A stretch of 64,000 nucleotides of DNA from Halobacillus_B rhizosphaerae (GCF_046719735.1 NZ_JAUTWQ010000006.1:186001-250000); one strand, 5' to 3'; shown: positions 7,905-17,180, counted from the stretch's first letter. Numbers and translations: made by a program. Notes: generated by a model from the letters alone, not told the origin.

Positions 7905-9164
7905 TCAACTGCCGTGCTTGGAAATCCTGAAAACCTCACCAGCATAACGAAAATTCCTTGCAGCTATAACTAAAGAGCAGCCTGCCATAATTCCTGCTCC
8001 AAACATGATGCTAAATAACACCGGACCATTAAATTGCTGCAGAACATAGCTACCCGCCCACGGTCCTATAAAGAATGCCGCATATCCTCCCATGTTGGAT
8101 ACAGAGAAGTAAGTCGTGCGCATCTCTTTCTTTGCAATTTTTGCGATAAGTGCCTGGCGTTTAGGAGCGACTAATATTTCTCCGAAAGTGAAGATGGTGA
8201 TACTCACATACCAATGCCAGGGACTGGAGGAAAACACAAAGAGTAATGGTCCTAAACTGTATAAGATACTACCGTTCAAAAAAGCTTGACTATAGCTCAT
8301 CCGGTCCAAGATCTTTCCAGCGATTGGCTGAAAAATGACTATGAGTAATGTGGTTAAAGCGATAAGCCGAGCAAACAAATCTACTCCATTCGCAAAATCA
8401 TCAGCTAGATATTGTACAACCGTTACGTCACGTTGGGATTCAATAGCAAACATAAAAAAACAGGAAAACACAAGAGGAATGAACACCTTGTCTTGTACGA
8501 TTACTTTAAGAATCCTGCCGAACATGTCAGCTTTCTTGGCATTGTATTTACTTTGGTGACTAGAGGAGTTCACCTTCTTTCCCCGGTAGAACATACTACC
8601 CAAAATCAATGTTAATGCTAAAAGAACCCCGGAAAATAGTAAGATGGGCAACGGTGACTGCCCACTTCCCATATAGGCTCCCAGAAGAGGGCCAATGGTT
8701 CCTCCCAGATTAAAAAACCAGTACCGATAACTAAATACTTTCGAATAATGTACTTCACTGGTGTAAGCAGAAATTAATGATTGATTGGTTGAGTTGAACA
8801 ATGCCCACCCCAGACCAGCAATTGCACTAATCATACACAATATTATGTAGTTACCAAGAGTGGCAAATCCTATTAAGCATAAGGCAGGAACAGAGAGGGA
8901 TAACAGAAATAACTTTCCCACCCCAAATCTGTCGGCAAGTCTTCCTCCAGCAACACTAAACAGTAAGGAAGATAAAGGGGGGATTCCTAGTAATAGTCCA
9001 GTTTGAGTTACAGTTAAGCCTGCGACCTGTGTAAAATAAAGAGCAATAAAAGGCATCGCCATAAAACGCGCCGTAGATTCTATAAAGCAAGCTCCCAAAA
9101 GTGCCCATACTATACTGGGCAGCACTTTCAGTTCACGATTTACTGTATGAACTAACTTCTTCAT
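7905..9164 (-). CDS. Major facilitator superfamily exporter
   Basis: The 419-residue protein has about 12 membrane segments and an MFS motif A after helix 2 (GGRLADRFGVGKLF, about residues 72-85). The start MKKLVHTVNRELKVLPSIV resembles drug-type MdtH-like MFS exporters. A charged central loop (RGKKVNSSSHQSKYNAKK) splits the two six-helix halves. Its ATG directly follows the TAG of the upstream HTH regulator gene (9165-9167), so the two are one operon, and the regulator probably controls export of an unknown compound. Confidence 0.8.
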   Translation of the reverse strand: MKKLVHTVNRELKVLPSIVWALLGACFIESTARFMAMPFIALYFTQVAGLTVTQTGLLLGIPPLSSLLFSVAGGRLADRFGVGKLFLLSLSVPALCLIGFATLGNYIILCMISAIAGLGWALFNSTNQSLISAYTSEVHYSKVFSYRYWFFNLGGTIGPLLGAYMGSGQSPLPILLFSGVLLALTLILGSMFYRGKKVNSSSHQSKYNAKKADMFGRILKVIVQDKVFIPLVFSCFFMFAIESQRDVTVVQYLADDFANGVDLFARLIALTTLLIVIFQPIAGKILDRMSYSQAFLNGSILYSLGPLLFVFSSSPWHWYVSITIFTFGEILVAPKRQALIAKIAKKEMRTTYFSVSNMGGYAAFFIGPWAGSYVLQQFNGPVLFSIMFGAGIMAGCSLVIAARNFRYAGEVFRISKHGS

Positions 9165-9785
9165 CTAGCCCTCGGTGCCCTCCGAATGACTTTCGTTCTT
9201 CGTAAATAGCGGCTGAGCTAACTCAAATCCAAATGTAGAAACATAAAACCACTTACTGTCCTCGCCATCATCCTTCAATTCATTAAATTCTTTAAGGAGC
9301 TCGTGATACTTCTTAACCCACTTCTTATATTTATCATCTGTTGTTTGCACCTCTAATTGAGCATTAATTTGATTCCAATTCTCTGGATTTTCACTTTCTG
9401 TTAAGAAGACTTCCTCTGGAGCTTCAATTGCTCTTTGTCTTGTCCGGTCAATAGCAGTTAAAGTCATGAGCCTTCCGCTATCAGCCAAATACCTATTTTC
9501 TACAGGAAAAATATCACTTGAAGGGATAAAGCTTTTGGCAGCTGCCCGGTAAGTCTTTTCTGTCATATTACGTTTCTTGGATTCACCTGCTAAATAAATG
9601 AGTTCATTTTTCTCAAGGTCTTTTAAATGGTAATGAATTTTAGACCTTGCTACATCTAGTTTTTGTGATAATTGCTGACCAGAGTACGGTTTTTCAATTA
9701 AATGATGAAGAATATCGACACGTAAAGGATCACTAAGAGATTTCAACTGCCCTAAATTAGTTAAATAAAGAATATTTTGTTTCAT
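9165..9785 (-). CDS. ArsR-like winged-helix regulator of the MFS exporter
   Basis: The 206-residue protein has an N-terminal winged helix (about 10-75): LKSLSDPLRVDILHHLIEKP, then QQLSQKLDVARSKIHYHLKDL. The roughly 120-residue C-terminal region has no recognised domain and may bind ligand or form a dimer. No ArsR metal-site cysteines are present. The gene abuts the MFS gene and has the perfect dyad GTCAATTTTTATTGAC 24 nt upstream of its start, a plausible autoregulatory operator. Confidence 0.78.
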   Translation of the reverse strand: MKQNILYLTNLGQLKSLSDPLRVDILHHLIEKPYSGQQLSQKLDVARSKIHYHLKDLEKNELIYLAGESKKRNMTEKTYRAAAKSFIPSSDIFPVENRYLADSGRLMTLTAIDRTRQRAIEAPEEVFLTESENPENWNQINAQLEVQTTDDKYKKWVKKYHELLKEFNELKDDGEDSKWFYVSTFGFELAQPLFTKNESHSEGTEG

Positions 9786-9808
9786 TTATTGTCCACCTTT
9801 TTTGATTA

Positions 9809-9824
9809 GTCAATTTTTATTGAC
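9809..9824. promoter_or_regulatory. Candidate operator of the HTH regulator / MFS operon
   Basis: GTCAAT-TTTT-ATTGAC is a perfect 6-bp dyad lying 24-39 nt upstream of the regulator start at 9785. The position suits autorepression; binding is inferred. Confidence 0.5.
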
Positions 9825-9836
9825 ATAAGTGTAAAA

Positions 9837-9884
9837 TAAAACCAGTTATATTGTCAAATTAATCTGACAATATAACTGGTTTTA
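9837..9884 (-). terminator. Strong terminator of the SnoaL-like gene
   Basis: Perfect 20-bp arms (9837-9856 and 9865-9884) enclose an 8-nt loop. On the minus strand the second arm ends in TTTTATTTTAC. It insulates the exporter operon promoter from the upstream gene. Confidence 0.75.
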
Positions 9885-9920
9885 AGATTTAACTCTCATA
9901 TCAATGGAAATTTGTTAAAT

Positions 9921-10364
9921 TTATCGAATCAATTTCCTCAATTCATTTGTCATTTCTTCCACTAATTCAGGCCGGCCGTGAAATTGAGCAGGTGTATTTT
10001 GAAATAATTCTATCTTCCATCCGTCTTCCTTATGTTCTAACACTAAAGTGTGGTGAGTATTTACTTCTGGTTTGATATCAGATTCACCAGGCGGAATCAT
10101 TCCTGCTATCGCTCTTAAGATGGCTGTTTGGTCTCCAATGAATTTAACTTCTTTTACTTTATTCACAAAAGGAGCCGTTGGATGATCTCTGAAAATAGGC
10201 TTTAAGTGAGACAGAATTTCTTCTCGGCCTTTAGAGGTGCTGCCATCAAACCCAATGCTTTCTCCACTTTCAGTAAACAAACTTGACATTTTTTCAGCGT
10301 CACGATTGTTCCAAGCTTTAATTAAATGTTCATATGTTTCCTTAATCGCTGCTTCTTTTCCCAT
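9921..10364 (-). CDS. SnoaL-like / SgcJ-EcaC family protein
   Basis: The 147-residue protein has the NTF2-like fold signature of the SgcJ/EcaC/DUF4440 group: an N-terminal helix IKETYEHLIKAWNNRDAEKMSSLF, then short strands with HHTLVLEHKEDGWKIELFQNT. Members bind small hydrophobic molecules or act as minor enzymes; no specific activity can be assigned. ATG 10364 has an AAGGAG-type site upstream (ATAAGGAGTGAG). It is a single gene closed by the strong terminator at 9837-9884. Confidence 0.75.
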   Translation of the reverse strand: MGKEAAIKETYEHLIKAWNNRDAEKMSSLFTESGESIGFDGSTSKGREEILSHLKPIFRDHPTAPFVNKVKEVKFIGDQTAILRAIAGMIPPGESDIKPEVNTHHTLVLEHKEDGWKIELFQNTPAQFHGRPELVEEMTNELRKLIR

Positions 10365-10512
10365 GGACTCACTCCTTATATTTCTCTGTGGAAATTATTA
10401 TCTCACAATGGAGTACACTTCTAAACTTTTTTACTGGATGGGTTCCTTGATAATCTAAAAATTCCAAATGAATACTTAAGGTAACTATTAACGATCCTTT
10501 TAAATGATGAGC

Positions 10513-11043
10513 CTACTCCACTGAAAATTCAGCAGCGACCTTCACCGAGGAATTTTGATTCTTTGCCTTCAACGGTTTAACTACCCGATACTTTCCTTTA
10601 GCTAAACCCAGGTCTTTCAAATAAACGTTCTGTCTGTAAAATTCACCTGCAGAAAGTTCATATCCTATACTTTCAAAGGTAAGTGTAAGTGGTATCCTTT
10701 TCCATTTTCCTGCCTTCTTCTCCTGAAAATAATAATCCTTCCCAAATGTTAACTCTGCCGGTCCCTCATTTTTTACTTTAAAGGTGAAATGATCTGCCGT
10801 TTGTTCTTCAATCGAAACTTGGACGTTTATTTTACCATTTTTGACAGCGTTCATCCTAACATCTGCATTAGGCACTTCCTCATCAACACTCCGTTGTTCT
10901 CGGCTTGAGGAATTCACTCTGTCCGGTTCTTCCGAAGCTGAATTTTCATCTGGTATTGAGTTCGATGACGTTCCTGTGCTGTTGATTGAACATCCAATCG
11001 TCATCACCATGCAGAACAAAACTATGGCAGTACTCTTCCTCAT
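10513..11043 (-). CDS. Lipoprotein with a C-terminal immunoglobulin-like domain
   Basis: The 176-residue precursor has a short lipoprotein signal (RKSTAIVLFCMVMTIGC) with Cys18 as the lipidation site. A Ser/Glu-rich linker follows to about residue 60. The last 100 residues look like a bacterial Ig-like beta-sandwich (FTFKVKNEGPAELTFGKDYY; YELSAGEFYRQNVYL). The start is placed at ATG 11043, since AGGAGAGG sits too close to the ATG two codons earlier (11049). It is probably anchored to the outer face of the membrane. Its role is unknown. Confidence 0.72.
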   Translation of the reverse strand: MRKSTAIVLFCMVMTIGCSINSTGTSSNSIPDENSASEEPDRVNSSSREQRSVDEEVPNADVRMNAVKNGKINVQVSIEEQTADHFTFKVKNEGPAELTFGKDYYFQEKKAGKWKRIPLTLTFESIGYELSAGEFYRQNVYLKDLGLAKGKYRVVKPLKAKNQNSSVKVAAEFSVE

Positions 11044-11231
11044 AGACATCCTCTCCTAACAAACGAATGAACTGTAATAAAAACACGAATAGATGATTGA
11101 CACTGCCATTGATTAGTCGGAAATTCTTGCAATAAGTTACAAAATACAGGACAAACCATTGTTCTAAATTTGCAATGTTTTCTGCAAGCCTCCCAATTTT
11201 TCCAGTTGCTTCATCCATTTTTCGATCATTA

Positions 11232-11270
11232 TTTGTAATTTTTTACAAATTCAGTTCGATTTTACTATAG
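11232..11270 (+). promoter_or_regulatory. Promoter with overlapping dyad before the M1 peptidase gene
   Basis: TTTACA (11242-11247) and CTATAG (11265-11270) are 17 bp apart. The dyad TTTGTAA-TTTT-TTACAAA (11232-11249) covers the -35 box, so a repressor could block it. No regulator is identified. Confidence 0.4.
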
Positions 11271-11345
11271 TTTTAGGACCTTGGGTTCAAGGGAACTTAC
11301 TGCCCGACCAAGAAGTGATAGGTATATGGAAAAAGGAGGGATTTT

Positions 11346-12851
11346 TTGAAATTAAAGAACAAATGGTTAAAAAGTGTGGTTGTCAGTTCATTGGCTTTGG
11401 GGTTAGTTTTACCGGGGGCAGTTTCTGCTGCTGATAAGGAGGGTCCGCAGGTTAAATCTGAACGGAAAGGGGCGTATGTACCTTCAGAAACTCCGGATGC
11501 GGTGCCATTGATCAAAGAATCTGTTAAGAAGTTGAACAAAAGAAAGGAAACTGAGTTGGGACCTGCAAAACCGAAATACAAAATGGATGTAAATTACAAT
11601 TCCACGAACCACACCATCCATGGAAAAATGCAAGTCACTTTCAAGAACAACATTAAAGCCAACTTAAGTGAATTGTATTTCAACCTCTGGGGCAATGCAG
11701 ATGTATTTGAAGAAAATGGCGGCGGTATGAATGTTTCCAAGATTAAAGTGGATGGGAAGAAAGCAGACTTCGAGGTAGATAAAACTGCGCTACATATCAA
11801 GAATCTCTCCTTAGATAAGAATAAAAAAGCAGTGGTAACCATGAAGTTTGAAGTGAGCCTGCCTGAACAGAAGGACCGCTTCGGCTGGGACGGAGATACG
11901 GTTTCCCTTGGTAACTGGTTTCCTATCCTTGCCGTCTATGATGAGGAAGGCTGGAATGTGGACCCCTACTATCCATATGGAGAATCCTTTTATTCTCTCA
12001 CAGGAAAATTTGATGTGACCTTAACGACGGATAAAGATCAGGTCATCGCGGCCACTGGTGAAGAGGTTGGCAATCCGGACATCAAAGGGCACAAAGCCAC
12101 TCACCACTATAAAGCGAAAAATGTCCGCGACTTTGCAATGGAGATGAACCCCAACTACCGGGTGATATCTGCGAAAGTAAAAAATACGAAAGTGAATGTC
12201 TATTACTCTGGTGACCATGCCAAATATGCAGCCAGTTTACTCGAATCTGGTGTGGATAGTATCAAGCTGTTCAGTGATAAATTCGGCAAGTACCCGTGGC
12301 CAGAACTGGATGTTGTTACTATGGAAGGCTGGTTCGGAGGGATGGAGTATCCACAGCTCGTAATGATCAGTCTTACTGAAAACAGTACGATTGATTGGGC
12401 GAAATCCGTCAATGCTCACGAAATCGGACATCAATGGTTCTATGGAATCATTGGAAATAATGAATACGATGAACCTTGGCTGGACGAGTCTTTCGCAAGC
12501 TTTGCGGCTGCCTTATACGATGGAGATCTTGATAAACTGAACGCAGATCCGAATCCCGACCCCTACTATCATCTATCAAGTCAGGTGGCCGACTTTACTG
12601 CCCGTGCAGATGAAGGCGGGATCAGTGCTTACTATCGTACGATTTATGATTATGGCTCAAGCACGCTTAATGATCTACGGCAAAAACTAGGCGATAAAGA
12701 ATTCTATCATGCTATGAAACGCTATTTCCATCAGCAAAAATTCGGGATCTCTTCTACTGGTGAATTTATTTCCTCAATGGAAAGATCTACGAAACAAGAT
12801 TTAATGCCATTCTTCAGAAATCACCGTGTGTATTTGTCAGATCAAGAATAA
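11346..12851 (+). CDS. Secreted M1-family aminopeptidase
   Basis: The 501-residue protein starts at TTG 11346 behind AAAGGAGGG. A signal peptide (KNKWLKSVVVSSLALGLVLP, cleavage near VSA-AD at 28) sends it out of the cell. The M1 core shows the substrate-binding GGMEYPQLV (GAMEN-like) and the zinc site HEIGHQ with the third ligand in WLDESFA, 18 residues later. A later YRTIYDYGSS provides the usual catalytic Tyr region. It is shorter than housekeeping PepN because the C-terminal helical domain is lacking, as in other Bacillus secreted M1 enzymes. It would release N-terminal residues from extracellular peptides. Confidence 0.88.
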   Translation: MKLKNKWLKSVVVSSLALGLVLPGAVSAADKEGPQVKSERKGAYVPSETPDAVPLIKESVKKLNKRKETELGPAKPKYKMDVNYNSTNHTIHGKMQVTFKNNIKANLSELYFNLWGNADVFEENGGGMNVSKIKVDGKKADFEVDKTALHIKNLSLDKNKKAVVTMKFEVSLPEQKDRFGWDGDTVSLGNWFPILAVYDEEGWNVDPYYPYGESFYSLTGKFDVTLTTDKDQVIAATGEEVGNPDIKGHKATHHYKAKNVRDFAMEMNPNYRVISAKVKNTKVNVYYSGDHAKYAASLLESGVDSIKLFSDKFGKYPWPELDVVTMEGWFGGMEYPQLVMISLTENSTIDWAKSVNAHEIGHQWFYGIIGNNEYDEPWLDESFASFAAALYDGDLDKLNADPNPDPYYHLSSQVADFTARADEGGISAYYRTIYDYGSSTLNDLRQKLGDKEFYHAMKRYFHQQKFGISSTGEFISSMERSTKQDLMPFFRNHRVYLSDQE

Positions 12852-12864
12852 GTTGACTATTTTT

Positions 12865-12904
12865 AATAACAGGCTGTCGAGTGAATTTCGGCAGCCTGTT
12901 ATTA
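12865..12904. terminator. Bidirectional terminator between convergent genes
   Basis: AATAACAGGCTGTCG pairs with CGGCAGCCTGTTATT. T-rich flanks on both strands serve the M1 peptidase gene (+) and the CPT-like gene (-). Confidence 0.7.
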
Positions 12905-12905
12905 T

Positions 12906-13439
12906 TTATTGGTGAATTTTTTTCTTTATTTTTCCAGCACATGATTCTGGCGAATGATGAGTTGTATCTACTTTAATATCATAATCGATCCCGATATGAA
13001 CTGCCTCCGCCTGTGCTGCAGCCATACCTTCTGTGCGATCCTTGCGCTGCTTTTCACGTGCAGATGCCGCAGTGGAGGCACAATACACGCCCACCCACAG
13101 CACCTCCAGACCCTTTAAAGAAGTTTCCCAGCTTTGCCTGGCTTCTACCCCGCTAATAAAAACATCGTCAATAATCACAAGAGCTCCTTTGCGAACCATC
13201 TCTCCAATACCGTATTTCCACGCAGATTCTAAAGTCCTAAACTCAGGTCCAGGGCTGACAGACCCATCGTCACCGAGCTTAAGGCCACTAGCAGTCTTAA
13301 ACATAGACTCAGGCATAGCATTGATTAAATCATCAATACTAAACCTCAGCCAGGGGGTATGTAATGAATTTTGAAGACACTTTGCAATCGTAGTTTTTCC
13401 AGAACTAGATCCGCCATTTAGAATGATGACTTGTACCAT
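12906..13439 (-). CDS. Chloramphenicol phosphotransferase-like P-loop kinase
   Basis: The 177-residue protein begins MVQVIILNGGSSSGKTTIAK, a P-loop with the NGGSSSGK form typical of the CPT family, then CLQNSLHTPWLRFSIDDLI and VIIDDVF. Relatives include Streptomyces chloramphenicol 3-O-phosphotransferase, but most bacterial homologues have unknown substrates and need not confer resistance. The start at ATG 13439 is chosen over an upstream ATG at 13463 because of the AAGGTGGGAG site. It stands alone on the minus strand. Confidence 0.75.
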   Translation of the reverse strand: MVQVIILNGGSSSGKTTIAKCLQNSLHTPWLRFSIDDLINAMPESMFKTASGLKLGDDGSVSPGPEFRTLESAWKYGIGEMVRKGALVIIDDVFISGVEARQSWETSLKGLEVLWVGVYCASTAASAREKQRKDRTEGMAAAQAEAVHIGIDYDIKVDTTHHSPESCAGKIKKKIHQ

Positions 13440-13463
13440 CGCTCCCACCTTTCTTTTATACAA

Positions 13464-13880
13464 ACCTTATATATTGAAGGTTTTCACTTTTTAACCCGCC
13501 CATTCGTTTGTTGGGTAACCGTCTCTCCCGTTAAATTTCCTTTTGATGTCTATAAATAATTCCAAAGTCGAACGTTCATAACTTCTACATTGTCTAGTGC
13601 TTTTCCTCCTTCTAGATCAACGGTCCAAGCCCCATTATAGAAATACATTCATTTACTTTTTCAACGTTTAATTAATGACATGTGACATCCCTTCCATGTC
13701 AGTTCATCTCTCACAGTTATCAAAGCATAAAGCTTTGGTACTTCTGTTCATAAGCGGAGATTTAAATTCGAAACACACTCCCTATTTCTACTCACTTCTT
13801 TAGATGTTCCACGACAGAATCATTCCTAATTTTGAAATTTTATTTCATAATTACCACCATTACCGATTTTTTATTCTACC
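13464..13880. other. Intergenic stretch without recognised genes
   Basis: About 420 bp of AT-rich sequence between the CPT-like gene and murR. A weak dyad (TGACATG near 13676 with CATGTCA near 13695) is the only structure noticed. An in-frame ATG at 13804 upstream of murR has no ribosome site. Confidence 0.5.
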
Positions 13881-13885
13881 GGTGC

Positions 13886-13906
13886 TATACTATGTGAAAG
13901 CGCTTA
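13886..13906 (+). promoter_or_regulatory. -10 box and cre-like site before murR
   Basis: TATACT (13886-13891) is followed by TGAAAGCGCTTA (13895-13906), which fits the CcpA cre core but diverges at its last positions (AT instead of CA). It may serve catabolite repression, or be read by MurR itself. No clear -35 box was found. Confidence 0.45.
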
Positions 13907-13938
13907 ATAAAAAAACATTCTCAATTGAGGTGTCCTTT

Positions 13939-14811
13939 ATGAATGGAGTTCTATATAAAGTAAGAGAATCTTTCGCTACGGTAAAGCCGGCGGAAAAAGT
14001 AGTGGCGGATTATATCTTACATCATCCTGAAGACGTCGTTTCCATGTCGATTCAGCAAATTGCGGCTGAAAGTTACTCCAGCCCATCTGCCGTATTAAGA
14101 TATTGCAAATCAATTGGTTACGAAGGTTTTAAAGACTTTAAATTAAAGCTTGCTGGTGACTTATCAATCCTGAACATGCACGATTTAGACAAACAGCATT
14201 TGGAACCTGGGGATTCGATTAAGAACGTTATGACTGTGATTACCCATAACAATATTCAGTCGCTACACGAAAGCCTTCAGCTGCTGGATGTGGAGGAACT
14301 TACCAAGGCATATCGTTATTTAACGCAGGCAAAGAAGATTGATCTTTACGGAGTGGGGTCCAGTTACCTTATAGCCTCGGACGCCGTTCAGAAGTTTATG
14401 CGCATCAACAGACCTTGTACCGCTTATAGCGATTTTCATATGCAAAGAGTATCGGCAGTAAATTTAGGTCCTGAAGATGTAGCGATAGCCATTACGTACT
14501 CCGGTGAGACAAAGCAAGTCATCGAATGCATACAAATTGCCAAAAGCCAAGGGGCAAAGATTATCGCGATCACGAAGTATGCAGACACGGAGATTACTTC
14601 GCTGGCAGATGCCGTATTGTTTGTCGCTGCAAAGGAAGATGAATTTAGAAGCGCTGCCATGACTTCACGAATGGCAACGTTGAATGTCGTGGATATTCTT
14701 TATACAGCATGCGCTCATGAAGAGTATGACGATGCTCTCTTTCATTTAAAAAGAACACACGAAATCATTCAGCAAAGCGGGGAAAAAGGAGGAAATAAAC
14801 AACATGATTGA
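13939..14811 (+). CDS. murR: RpiR/MurR-family transcriptional regulator
   Basis: The start is ATG 13939 behind GAGGTG, giving 290 residues; an in-frame ATG at 13804 would add a 45-residue tail unlike the family. An N-terminal HTH_6 domain (about 1-77: TVKPAEKVVADYILHHPEDV, then AAESYSSPSAVLRYCKSIGY) is joined to a SIS sugar-phosphate-binding domain (about 110-250; YGVGSSYLIASDA, ITYSGETKQVIECIQIAKS). RpiR-type regulators of this locus sense MurNAc-6-phosphate. It overlaps murQ by 8 nt, so the operon is translationally coupled. Confidence 0.85.
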   Translation: MNGVLYKVRESFATVKPAEKVVADYILHHPEDVVSMSIQQIAAESYSSPSAVLRYCKSIGYEGFKDFKLKLAGDLSILNMHDLDKQHLEPGDSIKNVMTVITHNNIQSLHESLQLLDVEELTKAYRYLTQAKKIDLYGVGSSYLIASDAVQKFMRINRPCTAYSDFHMQRVSAVNLGPEDVAIAITYSGETKQVIECIQIAKSQGAKIIAITKYADTEITSLADAVLFVAAKEDEFRSAAMTSRMATLNVVDILYTACAHEEYDDALFHLKRTHEIIQQSGEKGGNKQHD

Positions 14812-15694
14812 TCATCTTACTACGGAAACAAGAAATGAGAATACAATGAACTTAGATGATATGTCTACGCATGACTTTTTAAAAGTGATGAATAATGAAG
14901 ATAAGCTCGTACCTCTGGCGGTCGAGAAGCAAATCAGACAGATCGAAGCAGCCATCCGCTTCGTCGTTGAATCCTTTCATTCTGGAGGAAGACTCATCTA
15001 TATAGGGGCAGGAACCAGTGGACGTCTGGGAATCCTTGATGCAGTCGAATGCCCTCCGACATTTGGCACGAATTTCGAACAAGTTCAGGGATTGATTGCC
15101 GGCGGCGACCGAGCGATCATCAAAGCCGTTGAAGGGGCGGAAGATAGCAAAGAAGAAGCAGTCACAGACTTAAAAAAGTTAAACCTTACAGAAAAAGATA
15201 CAGTAATCGGCCTGGCAGCAAGCGGACGCACGCCTTATGTTATTGGCGGCTTACATTATGCAAGAAGCATTGGTGCCCATACAGCTGCTATCAGCTGTAA
15301 CAAAGGATCGGAAATCAGCAAAGAGGCGGATGTTGCCATTGAAGTAAACGTCGGACCTGAAGTAATCACCGGGTCTACCCGGCTGAAGTCAGGGACAGCG
15401 CAAAAATTAGTCGTGAACATGATTTCAACCGGCGCCATGGTCGGGATTGGAAAAGTCTACGGCAACCTGATGGTGGATGTTCAATTGACCAATAAAAAGC
15501 TCGTCCAAAGAGCAAAAAATATTATCTCATTAGCGACAGGTGTTTCTATTGAAGAAGCTGAAGATTACTTAAAGGAAGCAGGCCATAAGCCCAAAGTAGC
15601 CATCGTGATGATTGAAAGAAAATGCAGCAAAGAACAAGCCGAGGAATGTTTAGAAACTGCAAACGGCTTTGTCCGTTACGCCATTACTCAATAG
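14804..15694 (+). CDS. murQ: N-acetylmuramic acid 6-phosphate etherase
   Basis: The 296-residue SIS-domain enzyme cleaves the lactyl ether of MurNAc-6-P to give GlcNAc-6-P and D-lactate in the cytoplasm. Family signatures are LTTETRNENTMNLDDMST near the N-terminus, LIYIGAGTSGRLGILDAVEC (about 62-81) and GPEVITGSTRLKSGTAQK (about 183-200). The C-terminal helical UBA-like part ends VAIVMIERKCSKEQAEECL. Length is normal. AAGGAGG precedes ATG 14804, and murP follows after 17 nt. Confidence 0.95.
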   Translation: MIDHLTTETRNENTMNLDDMSTHDFLKVMNNEDKLVPLAVEKQIRQIEAAIRFVVESFHSGGRLIYIGAGTSGRLGILDAVECPPTFGTNFEQVQGLIAGGDRAIIKAVEGAEDSKEEAVTDLKKLNLTEKDTVIGLAASGRTPYVIGGLHYARSIGAHTAAISCNKGSEISKEADVAIEVNVGPEVITGSTRLKSGTAQKLVVNMISTGAMVGIGKVYGNLMVDVQLTNKKLVQRAKNIISLATGVSIEEAEDYLKEAGHKPKVAIVMIERKCSKEQAEECLETANGFVRYAITQ

Positions 15695-15711
15695 AAGGGT
15701 AGGTTATCAAC

Positions 15712-17139
15712 ATGAACAATCGCGTGCTTGCCGAAAAGATTGTGTCCCATTTGGGTGGAAAACAAAATATCATTAGTTTCACAAATTGTATTACACGCTT
15801 GCGCGTCAATGTGAAGGATTATTCTAAAGTTCAGCTCGATTCAATAAAAGGCCTTGAAGACGTTATGGGGATTGTGGAAGATCAAACGATTCAAATTGTT
15901 CTCGGCCCTGGAAAAGTTTCTAAAGTTGCCTATGAGGTAGAAGAAATTACCGGGATCGAAGGTAAAGAGTTAGACGAGGAAGAAGAGATTAATGTAGCTT
16001 CAGATACAAAAGCGGCCTATAAAGCAAAGCAAACGTCACGAACTCAGAAAATGCTGCGGCACGTAGGGAATATTTTTGTACCGCTAATTCCTGGTTTTGT
16101 AGCGTCAGGTCTCATTTTAGGTATCGCTAACTTAATCGCGAATCTTGCCGCTCCTGAAGCAGGAGTACTCGATTCGGCCATTCTCGATACAGATTGGTAT
16201 ATCCTTTTACAATCCATTGGCGGCTTATTATTTGGAAGTCTGGGAATTTTCGTAGGAATCAATACAGCAAGGGAATTCCGAGGAACCTTAGTGCTTGGCG
16301 GGATTGCCGGCCTTCTCATCTATGCTCCTTCACTGAGTAATATTGATACCCTTCAATTATTCGGATTAAATTTAAAAGTCAGTACAGGTCTTGGCGGTTT
16401 ATTAGGTGTGATTATTGCTGCCTACATTTTTGCTAAAATCGAACAATTTGTCAGAAAACGCATTCCTGACAGCCTTGATTTAATCATTACTCCTCTAGTA
16501 ACTATTCTGATCGGCTCTCTGATCGCGGTTATAATTATTCAACCGCTGGCAGGATTAATTATGAGCGGTATAACTTGGTTCCTCGTCGATGTGATGCTTA
16601 AGATCGGCGGCGTAGTCGGTGGCTTTGTATTAGCAGCGACATTCCTTCCGCTGGTCACTGTAGGACTCCACCAGGGAATCATCCCTGTTCATTTAGAGCT
16701 CATTAATAAAGTAGGCTACACTACTTTACTTCCGGTATTAGCAATGGCAGGAGGCGGTCAAGTGGGAGCGGCAATCGCCATCTACATGAAAACCACGGAT
16801 AAACGACTGCGTAAAACCATCGCCAATGCCTTGCCTGTGGGCATACTCGGGATCGGCGAACCTTTAATTTACGGAGTTTGCCTGCCCCTTGGACGTCCAT
16901 TTCTGACAGCTTGTCTAGGAGCAGGCTTCGGCGGATCCTTCCTTGCCTTAGCAAATACAGGTGCGATCACCGTTGGTCCCTCCGGCATTGCGCTTATTCC
17001 ACTGATTGCGGATGGAAAATATTTATCGTACATTATTGGATTAATTATTTCTTATATTGGCGGATTTGCATTAACGTATTTATTCGGCTTTAAAAAAGAA
17101 ATGGCCAACCGCCTCTATGACCAGGATAAAGCAGCCTAA
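15712..17139 (+). CDS. murP: PTS N-acetylmuramic acid transporter, EIIBC
   Basis: The 475-residue protein has an N-terminal EIIB domain with the phosphorylated cysteine in NCITRLRVNV (Cys26). A charged linker at 85-115 leads to an EIIC glucose-superfamily domain of about ten membrane segments with GIGEPLIYG near 384. It imports MurNAc with phosphorylation to MurNAc-6-P, the substrate of MurQ. No EIIA domain is fused and none is adjacent, so it must borrow a glucose-type EIIA. It ends before a good terminator. Confidence 0.92.
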   Translation: MNNRVLAEKIVSHLGGKQNIISFTNCITRLRVNVKDYSKVQLDSIKGLEDVMGIVEDQTIQIVLGPGKVSKVAYEVEEITGIEGKELDEEEEINVASDTKAAYKAKQTSRTQKMLRHVGNIFVPLIPGFVASGLILGIANLIANLAAPEAGVLDSAILDTDWYILLQSIGGLLFGSLGIFVGINTAREFRGTLVLGGIAGLLIYAPSLSNIDTLQLFGLNLKVSTGLGGLLGVIIAAYIFAKIEQFVRKRIPDSLDLIITPLVTILIGSLIAVIIIQPLAGLIMSGITWFLVDVMLKIGGVVGGFVLAATFLPLVTVGLHQGIIPVHLELINKVGYTTLLPVLAMAGGGQVGAAIAIYMKTTDKRLRKTIANALPVGILGIGEPLIYGVCLPLGRPFLTACLGAGFGGSFLALANTGAITVGPSGIALIPLIADGKYLSYIIGLIISYIGGFALTYLFGFKKEMANRLYDQDKAA

Positions 17140-17148
17140 TCCCCCATC

Positions 17149-17180
17149 AACTCAGCCTTCGTTACCAGGGCTGAGTTTTT
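17149..17180 (+). terminator. Terminator of the murRQP operon
   Basis: AACTCAGCC and GGCTGAGTT form the stem, followed by a T-run ending near 17180. It begins 10 nt after the murP stop. Confidence 0.85.

Noticed and set aside
10946..11218. 90-codon minus-strand frame over the lipoprotein start
   Set aside because: It overlaps the lipoprotein gene in another frame, lacks a ribosome site and is not protein-like.
11594..11842. Antisense frames inside the M1 peptidase and other large genes
   Set aside because: They shadow strong coding genes and have no start signals.
12906..13439. Chloramphenicol resistance gene
   Set aside because: CPT-like kinases are common in soil bacteria without resistance; nothing here shows chloramphenicol as substrate.
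13804..13938. Longer N-terminus of MurR
   Set aside because: It has no ribosome site, would place the cre-like promoter inside the gene and is not family-like.
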